Shown here: positions 5,772 to 8,055 of the stretch, in pieces
Position numbering within the stretch: the stretch's first letter is position 1
Layout of the letters: the number at the start of each line of letters is the position of its first letter
Assembly: GCA_020440405.1 (NCBI GenBank)
Contig: JAGROF010000076.1
Span: forward strand, 1 to 8,055
Source: Chlamydiia bacterium
GTDB lineage: Bacteria; Chlamydiota; Chlamydiia; Chlamydiales; Simkaniaceae
DNA length: 8,055 bases
Direction of reading: 5' to 3'
Program-made: the position numbers and the translations under genes
Notes under the pieces: generated by a model
What the model was told of the DNA's origin: nothing
The model's input: the letters and a program-made list of their open reading frames with translations, nothing else
Database searches by the model: none

Positions 5772-7349
5772 ATGATGAAAGCATTCAAGTCATTTATTTT
5801 ACTGCTTTGCATGACAGCTGCCTTAACAACAGCGCTCCATGCAAACCCTTTACAACGCTTCAGTTTTAGCGTTTGGACAGATTATTCTGGGATGAAGCTC
5901 CATGGACTATCCCAAGAAGAAAAGACAGCTAAATTGCAAAAGCTATTTGAAGACAAACTGCAGTTCGCTAAAACCTACAACGCACGTCGTGTCCTTATAA
6001 AAATTCTAAACCCAGCAGAGTTTGATTTCTTTAATACTGAGAATTATGATGCTACCCGTGATGATAATTTTTACTATTGGGCAATGAAACTCAGTCAACA
6101 TGCTGAAATCGAAGCGGTTTTTGATCCAGGATATTTTGATGTTGGAACCCAGTCATGGACAGACCGCCTTTTTGGATATGCCGCAGACTGGTTTAAAATC
6201 GAAAGCCCCTTAGGATCTTTCCGCAATTTGAAACAAAAGCTTGCTTGGGTTTCCTTTGTCAATGAAATGGACAATCCAAATGGGAAGCAAAAGCCTTTAA
6301 TCCGAGGAATCACAATTGATCCTAAAGACAATGCTGACGAAGTCGTTCAGCTGATCATTAATATCCTCGACCAATATAAATATAACGTTTCAGATGAACT
6401 TGCCGCAAATCCTTACCCCTCCATTCGTATGGGGATATGCCTCGGATTAGATAAAAAGGATATAGCCCTCTGTAACTTAAGTCATTTCCCCCTCAGGACA
6501 GACCTTCGAGGGCAACAACCTAATGATATTGGCGTTACCCCTCCAGGAACCTTTCCTTCTGAAGGGCCTCAATACCATGCTCCAGAATGGCGCAAGGAGA
6601 TTAATCAACCTCTTTTAGATACCGTTTACCTGCAAATGGCTGACAAGCGCCTTGTGGAAGCAATTTACCAAAATCATGAAGAGCTTCCTAACCCAGCAGT
6701 GCCCAATCCTGATGGAGTAAAAATGCTTGGAAATTACCTTGCTAGAAATCTTCGCGGGGCCCCTTTTATTAAAGGGCCAGGGAGAATTTCAAATCCTAGA
6801 GGGACGACAGATGTGGCTGGAAAGTATACATTTTTCCGCACAGGCGGGGGCACTTATATGCAAGGGCAAGTCCTAGAGGGCGGAGCTATTGACGTTCTCC
6901 CCCCTTATGTGTCTCAGCCCACCCGAAAAGTTCTGGCTTGCCAACCTGAAAGCAATAAGGCGGTCAAGCTGTCTTCAACGTTTAGCACCACAGAAGACCT
7001 TGTAGATGCTGAATACTATATCACAGCAACTCCAGTGTCTTGGAATGTGCCAAAAATTTCGAACTTTGTGCGCGCAGGCATCTATTATGTCTTTAGCACG
7101 GACTTTACTCCAAAAGAAAATCGCTTCTTTGGAAATTGGTGTTTAGAAAATTTTCTCGATTTTTTAAGCCACCATCATAAGCATCCAAAGCATCAGTTCG
7201 GATTTTTGAAGCAGCCCGTTTACACAGACTTTAATGGGCAATGGCTATCACCTGTCAACAATATTGTGCTGTATGATTTCACAACAATCCCTAATGGAAC
7301 ACCTTACCCAGAGTGTAATTGGGAATTAGGAAATCAAACACACAATTAG
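5772..7349 (+). CDS. Exported protein of unknown function, possibly TIM-barrel-like
   Basis: I choose the ATG at 5772 (MMKAFKSFIL), nine bases after GAGGAG at 5757-5762; an upstream TTG at 5727 in the same frame has no such support. The 525-residue product begins with a clear Sec signal peptide (1-24, cleavage after LHA). I do not recognise the family. The mature region shows strands alternating with helices: RFSFSVWTDYSG (29-40), ARRVLIKIL (71-79), AEIEAVFDPG (111-120), IRGITIDPKDNADEVVQLI (177-195), SIRMGICLGLDKKD (217-230), LDTVYLQMADKRLVEAI (282-298). Several strands end in Asp, as in TIM-barrel hydrolases, but this is only an inference. A Gly/Pro-rich stretch (about 329-380) and a further domain follow. 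It contains a histidine cluster SHHHKHPKH (466-474) and five cysteines after the signal peptide. It should be periplasmic, at the outer membrane or secreted. It stands alone, with its own promoter. Confidence 0.88.
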   Translation: MMKAFKSFILLLCMTAALTTALHANPLQRFSFSVWTDYSGMKLHGLSQEEKTAKLQKLFEDKLQFAKTYNARRVLIKILNPAEFDFFNTENYDATRDDNFYYWAMKLSQHAEIEAVFDPGYFDVGTQSWTDRLFGYAADWFKIESPLGSFRNLKQKLAWVSFVNEMDNPNGKQKPLIRGITIDPKDNADEVVQLIINILDQYKYNVSDELAANPYPSIRMGICLGLDKKDIALCNLSHFPLRTDLRGQQPNDIGVTPPGTFPSEGPQYHAPEWRKEINQPLLDTVYLQMADKRLVEAIYQNHEELPNPAVPNPDGVKMLGNYLARNLRGAPFIKGPGRISNPRGTTDVAGKYTFFRTGGGTYMQGQVLEGGAIDVLPPYVSQPTRKVLACQPESNKAVKLSSTFSTTEDLVDAEYYITATPVSWNVPKISNFVRAGIYYVFSTDFTPKENRFFGNWCLENFLDFLSHHHKHPKHQFGFLKQPVYTDFNGQWLSPVNNIVLYDFTTIPNGTPYPECNWELGNQTHN

Positions 7350-7353
7350 ACGG

Positions 7354-7527
7354 TATTAACAGGAGCGAATATAAAGTGACAAGTGCCGCCAGCGAAGCAA
7401 AGTCAGATCAAAGCAACGCGGTCCAAATGAGGAGCACCATTCCCAATGAGGGAAGGGCGACGATGGAGGATTGATATGGCAAAGCTGCAGCAAGGCAATG
7501 GTCATCTTTTAATCGCTCCTGTTAATA
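7354..7527 (+). repeat. 174-base element closed by a perfect 15-bp inverted repeat
   Basis: TATTAACAGGAGCGA at 7354-7368 is exactly complementary to 7513-7527. Pairing continues inward with AAAG-TGAC (7373-7380) against GTCATCTTT (7501-7509, one bulge), TGCC/GGCA (7384-7387 and 7494-7497), CAGC/GCTG, ATCAA/TTGAT (7407-7411 and 7471-7475) and an apical hairpin TTCCC-AATGA-GGGAA (7440-7454). AAGC and five T follow the right arm (7528-7535). It starts 4 bases after the stop of the exported protein. Possible identities are a long structured 3' region or terminator, a separate structured RNA, or a small non-autonomous mobile element with TA at both ends. Two tandem micro-ORFs lie in it. I could not match it to 6S RNA, SRP RNA, tmRNA, RNase P RNA or a known riboswitch. 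Confidence 0.65.
7376..7474 (+). CDS. Possible micro-ORF, 32 residues
   Basis: A GTG at 7376 opens 32 codons ending with TGA at 7472-7474. An AGGAG (7361-7365) lies ten bases upstream, inside the left arm of the inverted repeat. The peptide is polar and starts MTSAASEAKSDQSNAV, ending GRATMED, with no membrane segment or known motif. Its stop is one base before the ATG of a second micro-ORF. In-frame reading past the TGA would continue for 16 more codons (YGKAAARQW...) to a TAA. The region may therefore be a decayed longer reading frame. Alternatively both frames are accidents inside a structured RNA. Confidence 0.22.
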   Translation: MTSAASEAKSDQSNAVQMRSTIPNEGRATMED

Positions 7528-7583
7528 AGCTTTTTCTCATAACAGGCAGCGGAATCCTTAGGGCTTCCGCTGTTGACTTTTAG
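7476..7583 (+). CDS. Possible micro-ORF, 35 residues
   Basis: An ATG at 7476 follows a near-ideal GGAGGA (7465-7470) by five bases and opens 35 codons to a TAG at 7581-7583. The peptide begins MAKLQQGNGHLLIAPV and has a moderately hydrophobic middle (LLIAPVNKLFLITGSGIL, 11-28), too polar to be a certain membrane helix. It runs through the right arm of the inverted repeat, the terminator-like hairpin and the -35 box of gatC. These overlaps argue that it may be fortuitous; the ribosome binding site and the TGA-T-ATG junction with the preceding micro-ORF argue the other way. Confidence 0.22.
   Translation: MAKLQQGNGHLLIAPVNKLFLITGSGILRASAVDF
7547..7580 (+). terminator. Terminator-like hairpin before gatC
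   Basis: CAGCGGAA (7547-7554) pairs perfectly with TTCCGCTG (7565-7572) around a 10-base loop that can add two inner C-G pairs (CC 7556-7557 with GG 7561-7562). TTGACTTTT follows on the plus strand, a broken T-tract. It would end transcripts from the exported-protein gene and the 174-base element. The tail is also the -35 box of the gatC promoter, so terminator and promoter are directly fused. Confidence 0.6.
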
Positions 7584-7601
7584 ACGAAATTAAAGTATTC
7601 T
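7573..7601 (+). promoter_or_regulatory. Promoter of gatC
   Basis: TTGACT (7573-7578, 5 of 6) and TATTCT (7596-7601, 4 of 6) have the ideal 17-base spacing. With the usual 6-8 base gap after the -10 box, transcription would begin at about 7608, at or beside the GTG start codon of gatC at 7609. Confidence 0.5.
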
Positions 7602-7608
7602 CATTGCT

Positions 7609-7905
7609 GTGACAAAGCTAGATAAAAAAACACTCATCAACCTGACCAAACTGTGTCGCATTAACTGCTCAGAGGAAGAGCTTGAAGTGCTCTTAGCAAA
7701 CCTCCAGTCAGTTTTAGGCTACATCGACCAGATGAAAGAAGTCGATACAGAAGGTGTCCCTGCTTGTAATCACGTCAGTGATCACGTCGGGAACGTCACA
7801 AGAGAAGATGAGCCAGATAAAAACTTGGATCGAAAAACCTTCTTAGACAATAGCCCCTCTCATGTGGGTGGCATGATCCGCGTTCCAACTGTCATTAAAT
7901 TTTGA
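7609..7905 (+). CDS. gatC: Aspartyl/glutamyl-tRNA amidotransferase subunit C
   Basis: GatC is the small subunit of the GatCAB amidotransferase, which converts Glu-tRNA(Gln) and Asp-tRNA(Asn) to the amidated forms in the cytosol and stabilises the GatA-GatB complex. The 98-residue product has the full family layout: LINLTKLCRINCSEEELEVL (10-29), the helix leading into VLGYIDQMKEVDTEGV (35-50) with the conserved VDTEGVP turn, VTREDEPD (63-70), and the C-terminal FLDNSPSHVGGMIRVPTVIKF that winds around GatA. The end closely matches chlamydial GatC. The start is a GTG at 7609, which gives the normal N-terminal length. An in-frame TAA at 7591 leaves only 18 bases upstream, with no ATG, GTG or TTG among them. 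There is no Shine-Dalgarno sequence. gatA would be expected next but is not seen in the 150 bases that follow. Confidence 0.95.
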   Translation: MTKLDKKTLINLTKLCRINCSEEELEVLLANLQSVLGYIDQMKEVDTEGVPACNHVSDHVGNVTREDEPDKNLDRKTFLDNSPSHVGGMIRVPTVIKF

Positions 7906-7911
7906 GATACT

Positions 7912-8055
7912 ATGAACCTATTCAGTACTAAAGATGTTTTTTTATTCCACGCTTTTTGGCATCTTTTTCCTTTTCATTTTGCCCTCTTGTCTCATGGACA
8001 ATGTGGTCAAAATGAAAAGAAAAAATCTGCTCAAAAACCGAAGAAATCAAACAAA
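7912..8055 (+). CDS. Possible start of a further gene, frame uncertain
   Basis: Two frames are open to the right edge. An ATG at 7912, six bases after the gatC stop, gives MNLFSTKDVFLF..., a His/Phe-rich segment, then SHGQCGQNEKKKSAQ and a Lys-rich end. An ATG at 7934 in another frame gives MFFYSTLFGIFFLFILPSCL followed by a basic stretch. This resembles a lipoprotein signal (LPSC), although it lacks basic residues at its beginning. Neither has a good ribosome binding site, and neither looks like the start of GatA. The second frame has the better signal peptide, while the first has the more lipoprotein-like sequence after its cysteine. A frameshift joining the two is conceivable. Both run through a long palindrome, so they may be non-coding. 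Too little sequence is present to decide. Confidence 0.3.
   Translation, partial: MNLFSTKDVFLFHAFWHLFPFHFALLSHGQCGQNEKKKSAQKPKKSNK
7964..8025. repeat. Long A/T-rich palindrome after gatC
   Basis: TTTTTCCTTTTCATTTTG (7964-7981) and 8008-8025 are complementary at 17 of 18 positions. Inside, CC (7982-7983) pairs with GG (8005-8006), and TTGTC (7987-7991) pairs with GACAA (7997-8001) around a TCATG loop. Outside the arms, GCA (7959-7961) and TGC (8028-8030) can also pair. No T-run follows the stem in either direction. It may be a regulatory or processing hairpin or an intergenic palindromic repeat. Confidence 0.6.

Noticed and set aside
7354..7527. 6S RNA or another standard structural RNA
   Set aside because: The long closing stem is suggestive, but I found none of the conserved internal sequences of 6S, SRP, tmRNA or RNase P RNA.
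1..8055. CRISPR arrays, tRNA or rRNA genes, transposases
   Set aside because: No regularly spaced repeats, tRNA T-arm sequences, rRNA signatures or transposase motifs were seen on either strand.

Overview
The window looks like a chromosomal segment from a member of the Chlamydiae, probably an environmental, amoeba-associated lineage. This is inferred from three things: a chlamydial-looking GatC (C-terminal NSPSHVGGMIRVPTVIKF), a BrnQ-type branched-chain amino acid carrier, and a moderately AT-rich genome with many unnamed exported or membrane proteins. No marker gene proves the species. The closer guess (Waddlia, Criblamydia or Simkania rather than Chlamydia proper) rests only on base composition and the unfamiliar exported proteins.

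Layout. Positions 1-2313 hold a tight minus-strand cluster, in transcription order: a Yip1-domain membrane protein, an exported PsbP/Mog1-like protein, a four-helix membrane protein, and a basic protein cut by the left edge and unlisted by simple start-to-stop scanning because its stop lies outside. The second and third genes overlap by one base (TAATG), so this is very probably an operon. A weak promoter and a strong leader hairpin precede it. Positions 2416-3561 (minus) hold brnQ with a GTG start. Positions 3562-3877 are non-coding and contain a large imperfect palindrome of the CACAGAGA dispersed-repeat type. Positions 3878-5260 (minus) encode a two-domain SRPBCC plus TIGR01777 epimerase. 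Positions 5333-5557 (minus) encode a small DUF378 membrane protein with a cysteine-rich tail and an ideal ribosome binding site.

From 5558 the orientation switches to plus across a divergent promoter region. A 525-residue exported protein of unknown function (5772-7349) is followed, 4 bases after its stop, by a 174-base element. This element is closed by a perfect 15-bp inverted repeat and contains two tandem micro-ORFs, both with good Shine-Dalgarno sequences. It is the least explained structure in the window. A terminator-like hairpin abuts the promoter of gatC (7609-7905), whose GTG start falls almost exactly where transcription should begin, so the mRNA may be leaderless. The last 150 bases do not encode the start of GatA. 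They contain a long A/T-rich palindrome and two competing open frames.

Functionally the window is a mix: amino acid uptake (BrnQ), tRNA-dependent amidation (GatC), an NAD(P)-type epimerase of unknown substrate, and at least six membrane or exported proteins with no assigned role. No CRISPR array, transposase, tRNA or rRNA was seen.
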